Positions 19,157 through 30,359 of a DNA stretch of 64,000 nt are shown here, piece by piece. The notes beneath the pieces were generated by a model. The model ran no database searches. It had not been told where the DNA came from and worked only from the letters and a program-made list of their open reading frames with translations. Positions within the stretch are counted from its first letter, which is position 1. Each line of letters begins with the position of its first letter. A program made the position numbers and the translations under genes. This DNA comes from Stenotrophomonas acidaminiphila (GTDB lineage: Bacteria > Pseudomonadota > Gammaproteobacteria > Xanthomonadales > Xanthomonadaceae), in assembly GCA_002951995.1 (NCBI GenBank), contig CP019797.1:2526501-2590500 (forward strand), in the 5' to 3' direction.

Positions 19157-22100
19157 TTGGCATGCCTGTGGCTGCTGCTCCTGCTGGCGGTTTCCCTGCC
19201 TGCTGCCGCCCTGGACACGGGAAAACCGTTCCGCGATTACGTCACCGACACCTGGGGGGTGGACCAGGGGCTGCCGCAGATCAGCGTGCTGGCCATCACC
19301 CAGGACCCGGCCGGCTACCTGTGGTTCGGCACCCAGACCGGGCTGGCGCGGTTCGACGGCGTGCGCTTCGTGCGCTACACCCAGCGCGACGCGCCGGAGC
19401 TGGGCAACAACATCCTGGCACTGCTGGCCGAGGCCGACGACCGCCTGTGGATCGGCACCACCCAGGGCCTGCTGCTGCTCGAGGACCAGCGCTTCCAAGC
19501 CATCGCGCCCACCGTCGCCGACCATCCGGCGCCGGTCAGTGCGCTGCTCAAGGTCGACGGCCGCCTCCTGGCCGGTTGCGCGGAAGGCATCTGCACCCCG
19601 CGCGAAGGCAGGTTGCGGCGCGTGCAGGCACTGCCCGATCCGGCGCTGAGCCTGCTGGCGGACGAAGACGCGATCTGGGCGGGCGGCCAGGGCCGGGTGT
19701 TCCAGGTCTCCGGCGGCAGCGTGCGCACGCTGCCGCTGCCGCCGGCGGCCGGCAACGCCGGAGTGACCGCGCTGGCGCGTGCCGGCGGCGAACTGTGGGC
19801 CGGCACCCGCAACGGCCTCTTCCGCCTGCGCAACGGCAGCTGGCAGGCGGCGGACCCGCGTCCGCATGAAGTCCTGACCGTGGAAGCGATGCATGCCGAC
19901 CGCGACGGCAACCTGTGGGTGGCCACGCCGCAGTACCTGGAACGGCTGCGTGCCGGCCAGCCGCCCGAGCGCATCCACAACACCCCCGGCGCCATCGCCG
20001 TGCGCGCGATCTACGAGGATCGCGACGGCAACCTGTGGCTGGGCAGCATGGTCGAGGGCGCGACCCGGGTCTGGAACGGCTGGACCCGGCGCCTGAGCCA
20101 GGCGGACGGGCTGCAGGACCCGCTGCTGTGGTCGGTGGCCGCGGCGCCGGACGGCAGCATCTGGGTCGGCAGCAGCAACGGCGTGGCAGTGTGGCAGAAC
20201 GGACGCTTCTCCAGCCGCGTCGCCGGCAGCCAGTTGCCGCACCCGGAGGCCTACAGCCTGTTGCCCGAGCGCGACCAGACCTGGATCGGCACCCGCGCCG
20301 GCGTGGCGGTGCTGCGCGGCGGCCGGCTCGAACAACCGCCCGCGCTGGCCCCGCTGCGCGATGCGCAGATCAACGGCATCGTCCGCGACCATGCCGGCCG
20401 GCTCTGGTTCGCCACCACCCAGGGACTGTTCCTGCTGCAGGACGGGAAGCGGCTGACCCGCTATGGCGAGCATGAAGGACTGGCCGATCCCCGCATCCGG
20501 CTGGTCTACGAGACCCGCGACGGCCGCATCCTGCTGGGCACCTACAAGGGCCTGTACGAATGGCGCGACGGCCGCATCCTGGCGACCGGCCGGCTCGGCG
20601 GGCTGTCCGACGACACCCCGGTCACCGCCTTCGTCGAACTCCGCGACGGGCGCTGGGTGCTGGGTACCAGCAATGGCGAAAGCCTGCGCGTGCATGACGG
20701 CCAGCGCTGGCACTGGCTGGACCGCGAACGCGAGCTGCCGGCCAATGTCGCCTTCCACCTGGCGCAGAACGGCGGCGATCTGTGGGTCGCCGGCATGCGC
20801 GGCGTCTACCGCCTGCCACTGGCGGTGCTGGACAAGGCGCTGGCCAATCCCCGGCAGGCACTGGCGGCGCAGATCGTCATCAACTCCGGCACCGACCGTA
20901 CCGGCGGGCAGCAGGACAAATGCTGCAACGGCGCCGGCAACAGCCGCGGGGTGCTGCGCGATGGCCAGTTGTGGCTGCCCACCCGCGACGGCGCGCTGCT
21001 GGTGGATGTGGACACCGACACCGACAGCGCGCCGCGCAACATCCGCATCGACCACGTGCAGGTCCAGGGCCGGCGCCTGGCCACTGGCCAGGGCACGCTC
21101 AAGCTGCCGCTCGACGCCCGCGACCTGCGCTTCGAGTTCAGCCTGCCCGACTTCCAGCCGATGCACGCCCCGCAGCTGCGCTACCGGCTGGCCGGCTACG
21201 AGAAGGAATGGCACGAGCTGGAAAGCCCGACCACGCGCAGCGCCAGCTACGCCAGCCTGCCCCCGGCTACTACACCTTCGAGGTCGCCGACTTCAGCCAG
21301 GCCGAACCGCTGCGGCACGCCGCGCATGTCGCCGTGGAGATCCCGCGGCGCCTGTACGAAACCCTCGTCTTCCGCCTGCTGGCGATGCTCGGGCTGGCGG
21401 GGCTGATCTGGCTCGGCTACCTGGGGCTGCAGCATCGCTATGCGCGCCAGCGCGCGCAGCTGGAGCGCCTGGTGCAGGAACGTACCCGCGACCTGCAGGC
21501 AGCCAACGCGCAACTGAAGGCGATCAGCTTCACCGACCCGCTCACCGGCCTGCACAACCGGCGCTACCTGTCCCAGCAGATACCCACCGACCTGTCGTTC
21601 TACGAGCGTGACGAGGGCTATGCCAACGGCAGCGAGGCGGTGGTGTTCGCGCTGCTCGACGTCGACCATTTCAAGTCGATCAACGATACCCATGGCCACG
21701 CCGCCGGCGATCGCGTGCTGGAGCAGATGGGCCAGCTGCTCGGCGAACTCAAGCGCAGCGGCGACTACGTGGCGCGCTGGGGCGGCGAGGAATTCCTGCT
21801 GGTGTTCCGCCCGCTGCCGCGTGGCAGCCTGGGGCGACTGGGCCAGCGCCTGTGCACGCGCATCGCCGCACACAGCTTCGAGCTGGGCAACGGCCAGCAG
21901 CACCGCCTCACCGCCTCGGTCGGCCTGATCGAGTGCCCGCTGTTCCCGAGCCACCCGCGGCTGCTCGGCTGGGAGCAACTGGTCACCCTCGCCGACCGCG
22001 CGCTGTACCGGGCCAAGATGGCCGGGCGCAACGGCTGGATCGCCTACCAGCCGGTGCCGGGCGCGCAGCCACCCGACGATCTGTCGGCCTTCGCCGGCGA

Positions 22101-22179
22101 TCCCTGGTGGCTGATGGAGAACGGCCTGCTGGAGATGTTCGGCAGCGACGGCAGGATCGACATCGCTCGCGGTGCGTGA
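19157..22179 (+). CDS. Propeller-sensor diguanylate cyclase, apparent frameshift
   Basis: About 1007 aa if one base is restored. Order: signal peptide; two-component-regulator propeller repeats ([50 protein letters not shown] and others); a Y_Y_Y-like domain ([16 protein letters not shown]); a membrane helix ([18 protein letters not shown]); a coiled coil; and a C-terminal GGDEF domain with [32 protein letters not shown] and the active GGEEF site. It should make c-di-GMP in response to a periplasmic signal. The frame breaks at about 21258-21264 (CCCCCGG; one base short before [10 protein letters not shown]). The start is uncertain: TTG 19157 is the first conventional one, but a strong AGGGGGA at 19084-19090 points to an in-frame ATC at 19097 that would give a better signal-peptide n-region. 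Confidence 0.85.
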
Positions 22180-22286
22180 CCCGCGCCGCGGGCCCGGACG
22201 CACGCCGCGACCGGCCCGATGGCGGGTTGCGCCGGCGCCCGGACGCGCACCAGAATCGCGCAACGACAGCCAGCAGCGGAGCAAGG

Positions 22287-23144
22287 ATGCAGGGCGCACA
22301 GCAACCGGATGGGGCAACGCCACCGCGGCGCCCGCGTACGGCAACGCCGTCGGCGCCGCGCAACGGCGGTGGCCTGACCCTGACCCGGCTGGCGCTGGCG
22401 GCGGTCGCGCTGCTGGTGCTTGCCTGGTTCATCGGCAAGCGTCCGGCGGCGGGGGATGCGCCGGTCACCCGCGCGGACCCGCCGGCCCCCGCCGCGGCGC
22501 CCACCCCGCAGGCGCGGCTCATCCGCGGCGAGAAATCGACCACCCTGGCGGATATCGGCGAAGCGCGCATGACCCTGCAGGACCAAGGCACCGCGCTGCG
22601 CGTGGAGGGCGGCGTCGGCCGCAATTTCGCGAGCGACCTGGGCGCATTGCTGGACGCGGCGCCCTCGGTGCGGCGGATCGACATCACCAGCGGCGGCGGC
22701 TATGCCGTCACCGGCCTGGAAGCGGCGCGCATCGTGCGCCGGAACAACCTCACCGTGCGCGTGCGTGGCTACTGCGCCAGCATCTGCGTGGCGCTGTGGG
22801 CCGCCGCCGCGCAGCGGCAGATGGAACCGGACGCGGTGATCGGCCTGCACCAGCGCAACGCCCAGTGCGACGCCCTGCCCTCGCCGGACCGCGAGGAATG
22901 CCATTACCAGGACCAGTTCGCCACCGAACACGACTCCAGCTACCGCGCCTGGCTGCAGGCCGCCGGCTTCAACCAGCGCCTGCTCGACCTGCAGGCGCGG
23001 ACCGCGTCGGAGGACATCGCGGTGCTCACCGCGCCGCTGCTGTGGGACAACGGCGTGGACTTCAGCGTGGTCGACCGCGATGGCACGCGCCTCGGCCGCG
23101 CCGAGGTCGAGCGGCTTTTCCACGCGGCAGCCGCGCGGCATTGA
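22287..23144 (+). CDS. Membrane-anchored ClpP/crotonase-like protein (COG3904 type)
   Basis: 285 aa. A Pro-rich cytoplasmic N-terminus is followed by one membrane helix (LTRLALAAVALLVLAWFIG), a Pro/Ala linker, and a periplasmic domain. That domain contains VRRIDITSGGGYAVTGLEAARIVRRNN and VRGYCASICVALWAAAAQRQM, then GLHQRNAQCD. The S/GGG-turn and the C-x-S-x-C segment match periplasmic ClpP-like proteins of unknown function, where the Ser in CASIC is in the position of a ClpP nucleophile. Four or more cysteines suggest disulfides. No functional partner is evident. A 228-bp spacer to hom follows, with nothing recognisable. Confidence 0.65.
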   Translation: MQGAQQPDGATPPRRPRTATPSAPRNGGGLTLTRLALAAVALLVLAWFIGKRPAAGDAPVTRADPPAPAAAPTPQARLIRGEKSTTLADIGEARMTLQDQGTALRVEGGVGRNFASDLGALLDAAPSVRRIDITSGGGYAVTGLEAARIVRRNNLTVRVRGYCASICVALWAAAAQRQMEPDAVIGLHQRNAQCDALPSPDREECHYQDQFATEHDSSYRAWLQAAGFNQRLLDLQARTASEDIAVLTAPLLWDNGVDFSVVDRDGTRLGRAEVERLFHAAAARH

Positions 23145-23372
23145 GGCCCTGCCGGTTCGCGCCACCTCTCGGCGGGTCGCGCCCGGCGGTAGCCAAGATG
23201 GCGAGGCGGACAAGCGTCCAGGCCACGGCCGAGCATGCGGTCCGGCAGTGCGCGGGCCCGGTACCGGCAGCACCGCAGCGCACGCATGCGCCACGCCGCC
23301 CCACCACCGCGGGGCACCGCGGCAGCCACGGCGGTGGCCCGCGACGGACCGGCCGTCAACGGGCGTGCGCGC

Positions 23373-24437
23373 TCATCGGTTGACGATGCCCAGCACGTCG
23401 TCCAGCAACGCGGCGGCGGTGACCTCGGCGCCGGCGCCCGGGCCCTGGATCAGCAGCGGCTGCGCGCGGTAGCGGTCGCTGTGGATCGCCACCCGGTTGT
23501 CGGTGCCGCGGCCGCCGGCCAGCGGGTGCTCGGCCGGCAACGCGCGCAGGCCGACGCTGGCGCCGTGCCCGTCCAGGCGCGCCACGAAACACAGCGACAG
23601 CCCCTGCCCGCGCGCCTCCTGCAGGCGCGCCGCCAGCGGCGCGTCCAGCTGCGCCAGCGCGGCGTCGACCTGCGCGGCCGGCAATGCCGCCAGCGCCGGC
23701 GGCAGCAGCGATTCGACCGCCACCTGTTCCGGTTCCAGCGCCACCCCGGCCGCGCGCGCCAGGATCAGCAGCTTGCGGCGCACGTCCTCGCCGGACAGGT
23801 CGATGCGCGGATCGGGCTCGGTGTAACCGGCCGCGGCCGCCTCGCGCACGCACGCGGAGAACGACTGGCTGCCGTCGAAACGCTGCAACAACCAGGCCAG
23901 CGAACCGGACAGCACGCCTTCAATGGAATGGATGCGGTCGCCGCCGGCCACCAGCGCGCGCAGGCTGGACAGCAGCGGCAGGCCCGCGCCGACAGTGGCC
24001 GCGTCGCCATAGCGTGCGTTGCCCGCGGCCGCGGTGCCACCGATCTGGCGCGCGCGCGCCAGGGTGGTGCCATTGCCCAGCTTGTTGGCGGTGACCACGT
24101 GGATGCCCCGCGCCAGCCAGTGCGCGTGCTCGGCGGCGACGTCCTCGCTGGCGGTAGCGTCGACCACGATGTCGCCGGCCTGCAGGCGCCCGGTTTGCTC
24201 GGCATGGGCGAGCGCGCCGGCCTGCCGGATGGCCTCGCGCGCGCGCGACAACGCCGCCTCGGGCGCGTCGCCGCAGGCCAGCGCGATGCGCGAGTTCGCC
24301 ACTGCGTGCAGCAGTGGCAGCCTGAGTTGCCGCTGCTGCAGGGCCTGGTAGCGGGCCACGAACGCCGAACCGACCGTGCCGGTACCCAGCAGCACCAGCC
24401 GCGCCGGTGCTGCGCGCGGACGCAGCTGCGCGCTCAT
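23373..24437 (-). CDS. hom: Homoserine dehydrogenase
   Basis: 354 aa, a short form without an ACT domain. It reduces aspartate semialdehyde to homoserine with NAD(P)H. The dinucleotide-binding LVLLGTGTVGSAFVARYQAL is near the N-terminus, then GIHVVTANKLGNG, the substrate/catalytic part (SIEGVLSGSLAWLLQRFD, AAAAGYTEPDPRIDLSGEDVRRKLLILAR with the catalytic Asp/Lys) and a C-terminal LLIQGPGAGAEVTAAALLDDVL. The start overlaps the metB stop by 4 bp. As the third gene of metX-metB-hom it provides homoserine for methionine synthesis under the same riboswitch. Confidence 0.93.
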   Translation of the reverse strand: MSAQLRPRAAPARLVLLGTGTVGSAFVARYQALQQRQLRLPLLHAVANSRIALACGDAPEAALSRAREAIRQAGALAHAEQTGRLQAGDIVVDATASEDVAAEHAHWLARGIHVVTANKLGNGTTLARARQIGGTAAAGNARYGDAATVGAGLPLLSSLRALVAGGDRIHSIEGVLSGSLAWLLQRFDGSQSFSACVREAAAAGYTEPDPRIDLSGEDVRRKLLILARAAGVALEPEQVAVESLLPPALAALPAAQVDAALAQLDAPLAARLQEARGQGLSLCFVARLDGHGASVGLRALPAEHPLAGGRGTDNRVAIHSDRYRAQPLLIQGPGAGAEVTAAALLDDVLGIVNR

Positions 24438-25678
24438 GCGTCCACCGTTTTCCGCAGGGCCTCGCGGCGGCTGTCGGCCAGCGCCCGCGCGGCGCGCAGC
24501 AGTCCGGCCTGCAGGTCGGCCACCAGGTCCTCGCAGGCCTCGATGCCGACCGACAACCGCAGCAGGCCATCGCTGATGCCGGCCTTGGCCCTCGCCTCCG
24601 GGGTCATCGCCGCATGGGTCATGGTCGCCGGGTGCGCGACCAGGCTCTCCACGCCGCCGAGCGATTCGGCCAGGGTGAAATAGCGCAGGCCTTCGACGAA
24701 GGCGCGCACCGCCGCGTGCGGGTCGGCGCCCTCGCACTGCGCCAGCTCGAAGGACAGCATCGCGCCGAAGCCCTTCTGCTGGCGCGCGGCCAGCACGTGG
24801 CCCGGGTGCGATTCCAGCCCCGGGTAGTAGACCCTGGCCACGACGTCGCTGGTGGCGAGCAGATCGACCAGCGCGCGGGTGTTCTCCTGGTGCACGCGCA
24901 GGCGCGCATCGAGCGTGCGCAGCCCGCGCAGGGTCAGGAAGGCGTCGAACGGCGAGCCGGTCAGGCCCAGCGCATTGGCCCACCACACCAGTTGCTGGTG
25001 CAGCTCGGCATCGCGCGCGACCACCGCGCCGCCGACCACGTCGCTGTGGCCATTGACGTACTTGGTGGTCGAGTGCAGCACCAGGTCGGCGCCGAAGGCG
25101 ATCGGGTTCTGCAGCGCTGGCGACAGGAAGGTGTTGTCCACCACCACCCGCGCGCCTGCCTTGTGCGCGGCATCGATCACGAACCGCAGGTCGGTGATGC
25201 GCAGCAGCGGATTGGACGGGGTTTCCACCAGCACCAGCTTCGGCGCCTGCGCCAGCGCCTCGGCCAGTGCGCGCGGATCGGTCAGGTCGGCGGTGATCAG
25301 TTCGAAGTGGCCCTTGCCCGCCAGTGCGTTGAACAGGCGCCAGCTGCCGCCGTAGGCGTCATGCGGCACCACCAGCCTGTCGCCCGGCTGCAGCAGCGCA
25401 TTGAGCACCAGGTTGATCGCGCCCATGCCGGTGGATGTGACCACCGCGCCGGCGCCGCCCTCCAGTTCCGCCAGCGCCTCGCCGAGCAGGTCGCGGGTCG
25501 GGTTGCCGCTGCGGGTGTAGTCGTACTGGCGCTTGTTGCCGAAGCCGTCGAAGCTGAAATTGGACGACAGCACCAGCGGCGGCGTCACCGCGCCATAGGC
25601 GGTATCGCGATCGATGCCGGCACGCACGGCCGCGGTGGCGCGGCAACAGGAAACATCGGAAGCGGTGGACAGGCTCAT
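24434..25678 (-). CDS. metB: Cystathionine gamma-synthase / O-acylhomoserine sulfhydrylase family PLP enzyme
   Basis: 414 aa. Cys/Met metabolism PLP family: YDYTRSGNPTRDLLGEALAELEGGAGAVVTSTGMGAI, phosphate/ring-binding DAYGGSWRLF, VLVETPSNPLLRITDL, VVVDNTFLSPALQNP and the Schiff-base lysine in LHSTTKYVNGHSDVVGG. C-terminal SLGGVESLVAHPATMTHAAMTPEARAKAGI and LLRLSVGIEACEDL are as in MetB. It joins activated homoserine with cysteine to give cystathionine; direct sulfhydrylation is possible and cannot be excluded. It overlaps both metX and hom by 4 bp (ATGA). Confidence 0.9.
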   Translation of the reverse strand: MSLSTASDVSCCRATAAVRAGIDRDTAYGAVTPPLVLSSNFSFDGFGNKRQYDYTRSGNPTRDLLGEALAELEGGAGAVVTSTGMGAINLVLNALLQPGDRLVVPHDAYGGSWRLFNALAGKGHFELITADLTDPRALAEALAQAPKLVLVETPSNPLLRITDLRFVIDAAHKAGARVVVDNTFLSPALQNPIAFGADLVLHSTTKYVNGHSDVVGGAVVARDAELHQQLVWWANALGLTGSPFDAFLTLRGLRTLDARLRVHQENTRALVDLLATSDVVARVYYPGLESHPGHVLAARQQKGFGAMLSFELAQCEGADPHAAVRAFVEGLRYFTLAESLGGVESLVAHPATMTHAAMTPEARAKAGISDGLLRLSVGIEACEDLVADLQAGLLRAARALADSRREALRKTVDA

Positions 25679-26703
25679 GCGTTCTCTCCGGGAAGGCGTA
25701 GGGCGTTGGCGAGGATCGCGTCGATGCGATCGGTCTCTTTCAGGAAGGCGTCGTGGCCATAGGGCGAACGCAGCACGCGCAGGCTGCCGCGCGTGCCCAG
25801 GCCCTCGACCAGCGTGACCAGGTCGGACAACGGCACCAGGCGGTCGCCCTCGACCGCGACCACCAGCGTCGGTACGCCGATGGCGGCCGGCTCGATGCGG
25901 TGCAGGTCGATGGATTCGGACAGGCGCAGGTAGGCATTGACCCGGGTGCGCGCCACGTACTGCGCGCCGGCGGCGTCGAGGTAATCCTCGGCGGCCACGC
26001 GCACGCGGCCATTCACCACTTCGGGCTGGGCATCGAAGCGCTCGCCGAACTCTTCCGGGGTGCGGTAGCTGAGCATCGCGAACTGCCGCGCCAGCGCCAG
26101 CCCGTGGCTTTCGGCGCACTGCAGCTGGCCCAGGGCGACCGCGCGCCGCTGCAGCGCGCGCCAGGCCGAGGCATAGGGATGCGGGCGATGCGCGCCGCTC
26201 ACCGCCACCAGCCTGCCGAGCCGGTGCGGGTGGCGGATGGCCAGTTGCTGGCCGACCAGCGCGCCATAGGAGTAGCCCACGCAGCCATGCAGGCGGTCGA
26301 TGCCCAGCGCGTCCAGCAGCAGGGCCACGGCATCGGCCTGGTCGGCGGTATCGATCGGCACGTCGAGCTCGCCGTCGGCACCGATGAAGTCCAGGCCCAG
26401 CAGGCGGCGGTGCGCCGGGTCCAGCGCGCGGCCGCAGCCGACCAGTCCTTCGGCCCAGCCCTTCTCGCCGAACACCGCGTTGGCGGCGATGTGGCGATGC
26501 GCGGAGATGCCGCCGGCCACCAGCACCACCGGCGCATCGGCACGGCCGGCCAGCTCGTAGCGCAGCCGCAGCGTGCGCTCGCCGGCATGGCGCATGGCCA
26601 GGCGCACGTCGATTTCACCGCGCACGGCGGCTGCGGCGGGCACTGCGCTGTCGGGCGCGGCGGCCGGGTGTTCACGGAGGGCGGTGGCGGTGGCGAAACG
26701 CAT
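25675..26703 (-). CDS. metX: Homoserine O-acyltransferase, MetX family
   Basis: 342 aa, alpha/beta-hydrolase fold. The nucleophile elbow is GYSYGALVGQQLA; the acid is in VAVEGDRLVP and the His in SPYGHDAFLKE. It activates homoserine by transferring an acetyl or succinyl group. Xanthomonad MetX proteins of this short type are usually annotated as succinyltransferases, but the acyl donor cannot be read securely here. It is the first gene of the metX-metB-hom operon and lies about 90 nt behind a SAM-I riboswitch. The start is ATG 26703 without a strong Shine-Dalgarno sequence. Confidence 0.88.
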   Translation of the reverse strand: MRFATATALREHPAAAPDSAVPAAAAVRGEIDVRLAMRHAGERTLRLRYELAGRADAPVVLVAGGISAHRHIAANAVFGEKGWAEGLVGCGRALDPAHRRLLGLDFIGADGELDVPIDTADQADAVALLLDALGIDRLHGCVGYSYGALVGQQLAIRHPHRLGRLVAVSGAHRPHPYASAWRALQRRAVALGQLQCAESHGLALARQFAMLSYRTPEEFGERFDAQPEVVNGRVRVAAEDYLDAAGAQYVARTRVNAYLRLSESIDLHRIEPAAIGVPTLVVAVEGDRLVPLSDLVTLVEGLGTRGSLRVLRSPYGHDAFLKETDRIDAILANALRLPGENA

Positions 26704-26790
26704 GGCGATATCCGGTAAGGAGCAGCCATCGAGCTTCGCGGGCCCGTGTTCGCCGTGCAGGGCACGGATCGAACCATCTTTCGGCGGACG

Positions 26791-26894
26791 CGGTGGTCCC
26801 CGCAGGATTTGGCACCAAACACAGGCGCTTGCGCACCTGCTGGTTGCCCCGGCATCAAAGGGCCTGTCCCTCCGCCGGTCTCGATGGTGGACAC
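26791..26894 (-). ncRNA. SAM-I (S-box) riboswitch controlling metX-metB-hom
   Basis: Read on the minus strand, the aptamer has the conserved S-box pieces in order: ATCGAGAC, GGCGGAGGGACAGGCCC, TTGATGCCGGGGCAACC, and TTGGTGCCAAATCCTGC. A closing P1 helix can form from GUGUCC (near 26894) and GGACCAC (near 26792) with one bulged C. SAM binding normally shuts down such met operons. The ~90 nt between aptamer and metX start can form alternative stems, but I see no U-run, so control may be at translation initiation. No computed fold was made. Confidence 0.9.
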
Positions 26895-26923
26895 ACGATG
26901 CCAGCCCCCCGGACGCATGTCAA
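26895..26923 (-). promoter_or_regulatory. Sigma-70 promoter of the met operon
   Basis: On the minus strand TTGACA (26923-26918), a 17-bp spacer and CATCGT (26900-26895). The predicted start near 26888 coincides with the 5' boundary of the riboswitch aptamer, which supports both calls. Confidence 0.7.
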
Positions 26924-27004
26924 TCTCTTTATTCGGATGGAGCGATGGAGTTTCCGATGCAACCATGCCGGCATAATCCCGGCATCACCTGCCCGCGCCA
27001 GCGC

Positions 27005-27832
27005 ATGCACCGGCTACCTGTTCTGCTCCTGTCCGCCGCGTTGGCCCTGCCCGCCCAGGGCCAGGACCCCGCGCCGCGCTGGCGCCAGGCCTGGGGGCTG
27101 GCCGCCCCGACCGTGGTGGAGGCCGCCGGCGACCGCGAAGCCGGCTTCGCACGGCTGCTCCTGCAGCCCCGCGGCGGCGGCCGCGAAGCACGGGCACGCA
27201 ACCTGCTGGCCGGCCCACTGCAGGTACGCCTGCGCGATGGCACCGATGGCCGCGCGGTGACCGCGCCGGTGCTGTTGCCGGCGGGCGGACAGCGCGACCT
27301 GTTGTGGCTGGCCGATACCGGCAACGGGGTCCGGCTGCTGCTCGACGCCTTTCCCGGCGACCCGTCCGCGCGGCCGGCCGATCACCTCTACCTGCTGCCG
27401 TTCGCCGGGGTGCCGGTCCGGGTCAGCCAGGGCTTCGACGGCACCCGCAGCCATGGCGACGCGCAGAACCGCCACGCCATCGACTTTCCCCTGCCCGAAG
27501 GCACGCCCGTGCTCGCCGCCCGCGCCGGCACGGTGATGCAGGTGGTGGACGATGCGCCCGGCGACGGGTGCCTGGTGCGGGTCCTGCACGCCGACGGCGG
27601 CATGGCGCTCTACGCCCACCTGCAGGCGGGCAGCCTGGCGGTCCGGCCCGGGCAGGCGGTCCAGGCGGGGCAGCCGCTGGCCCGTTCCGGCAACACCGGC
27701 CGCAGCACCGGCCCGCACCTGCACTTCGCGGTGCAGGCCAACACCGGGCTGGCGCTGGCCTCGATCCCGTTCCGCATGGCCGGCCCGCACGGCGAGCTGC
27801 GCTTCGCCCGCGAGGCGGGCGCCCCGCCCTGA
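27005..27832 (+). CDS. M23 family metallopeptidase (LysM-less), secreted
   Basis: 275 aa with a signal peptide MHRLPVLLLSAALALPAQGQ. The C-terminal M23 domain has the zinc ligands in NRHAIDFPLPEGTPV (H-x3-D) and TGPHLHFAV (HxH), and GLVRV-like beta strands between (GTVMQVVDDAPGDGCLVRV, LYAHLQAG). The family cleaves peptide cross-links in peptidoglycan or activates amidases in the periplasm. I chose ATG 27005 at the signal peptide; ATG 26945 would add 20 unconserved residues. The upstream region is shared with the divergent met promoter and includes a CATAAT at 26972-26977. Confidence 0.88.
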   Translation: MHRLPVLLLSAALALPAQGQDPAPRWRQAWGLAAPTVVEAAGDREAGFARLLLQPRGGGREARARNLLAGPLQVRLRDGTDGRAVTAPVLLPAGGQRDLLWLADTGNGVRLLLDAFPGDPSARPADHLYLLPFAGVPVRVSQGFDGTRSHGDAQNRHAIDFPLPEGTPVLAARAGTVMQVVDDAPGDGCLVRVLHADGGMALYAHLQAGSLAVRPGQAVQAGQPLARSGNTGRSTGPHLHFAVQANTGLALASIPFRMAGPHGELRFAREAGAPP

Positions 27833-27837
27833 GCGGC

Positions 27838-27843
27838 TATAAT
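27838..27843 (+). promoter_or_regulatory. Consensus -10 element upstream of prfC
   Basis: A perfect TATAAT lies 5 bp past the peptidase stop and 47 bp before the prfC start. The -35 region is GC-rich and not recognisable. Confidence 0.45.
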
Positions 27844-27890
27844 CGCCGGCTTCCCTTTCCCAATGCGCGCCCGCCGCGGGCGCAGCCGCC

Positions 27891-29495
<1,605 letters not shown>

Positions 29496-29502
29496 GCGGC
29501 CG

Positions 29503-29533
29503 GTGGCAGGAGCGTCCAGCGCGCTCCTGCCAC
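29503..29533. other. 12-bp perfect inverted repeat after prfC
   Basis: GTGGCAGGAGCG (29503-29514) and CGCTCCTGCCAC (29522-29533) separated by 7 nt. It begins 8 bp after the prfC stop and has no T-run. It may stabilise the 3' end or act as a transcription barrier; GGAGCG resembles part of other REP units here. Confidence 0.6.
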
Positions 29534-29606
29534 TGGATGACGCCACCCCCAACCGCCGGCGGGCATGGGGATGCACCCCGTGCTGCATTGCGGTAACTTG
29601 CAGGCC

Positions 29607-30260
29607 ATGCCTACCACCGCCCCCCTGCCGCGGCACACCGTGGACATCCGCGAGGAAATCGCCAGCGCCCTGACCCACGGCCTGGGCGCGGTCACCGCGC
29701 TGGGCGCCAGCGCGGTGCTGATCACCCTGGCCGCGATCTACGGCGACGGCTGGCAACTGGCCAGCGCCATCGTGTTCGGCGTGGCGCTGCTGCTGCTGTA
29801 CACCGCCTCGACCCTGTACCACGCCATCCAGCACCCGGTGGCCAAGGGCCGGCTGAAGATCTTCGACCACTGCGCGATCTACATCCTGATCGCCGGCACG
29901 TATACGCCGTTCACCCTGATCGGCCTGCGCGGGCCGTGGGGCTGGGGCTTGTTCGCCGCGATCTGGACGCTGGCGGTGGGCGGGGTGATCTTCAAGCTGT
30001 TCTACACCGGCCGCTTCAAGCGGCTGTCCACGGCCATCTACATCGCCATGGGCTGGCTGGTGGTGGTGGCGATCGAGCCGATGTGGAACTCGCTCGATGG
30101 ATTCACCCTGGGCTGGCTGCTGGCAGGCGGCGTGTCCTATACCCTGGGCACCTATTTCTACCACCGCGAATCGGTGCGCTATTCGCACGCCATCTGGCAC
30201 CTGTTCGTGATCGCCGGCAGTGTCTGCCATTTCGTGTCGGTGACCGCGCAGATCCTGTAG
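29607..30260 (+). CDS. Hemolysin III / PAQR family membrane protein
   Basis: 217 aa with seven hydrophobic segments. Family motifs are EEIASALTHGLGAVTALGASAVLI, the STLYHAIQHP segment, KIFDHCAIYILIAGTYTPF and the C-terminal SVRYSHAIWHLFVIAGSVCHF. The His and Asp residues in these segments form the metal site of PAQR proteins. Bacterial members (YqfA/TrhA) affect membrane energy and lipid balance; true haemolysis is doubtful. I chose ATG 29607; an upstream in-frame ATG (29565) would add 14 residues. A TAACTT hexamer ends about 10 bp before the start. Confidence 0.9.
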   Translation: MPTTAPLPRHTVDIREEIASALTHGLGAVTALGASAVLITLAAIYGDGWQLASAIVFGVALLLLYTASTLYHAIQHPVAKGRLKIFDHCAIYILIAGTYTPFTLIGLRGPWGWGLFAAIWTLAVGGVIFKLFYTGRFKRLSTAIYIAMGWLVVVAIEPMWNSLDGFTLGWLLAGGVSYTLGTYFYHRESVRYSHAIWHLFVIAGSVCHFVSVTAQIL

Positions 30261-30359
30261 CACCCGGCGTGCGCCGCGTACGCCGCGGCAACATCGCCTG
30301 CACGCCACGCCAATGAACGCTTCGCACCGCGTGCACGGGCGCGCGGCAACCATGGCCGC

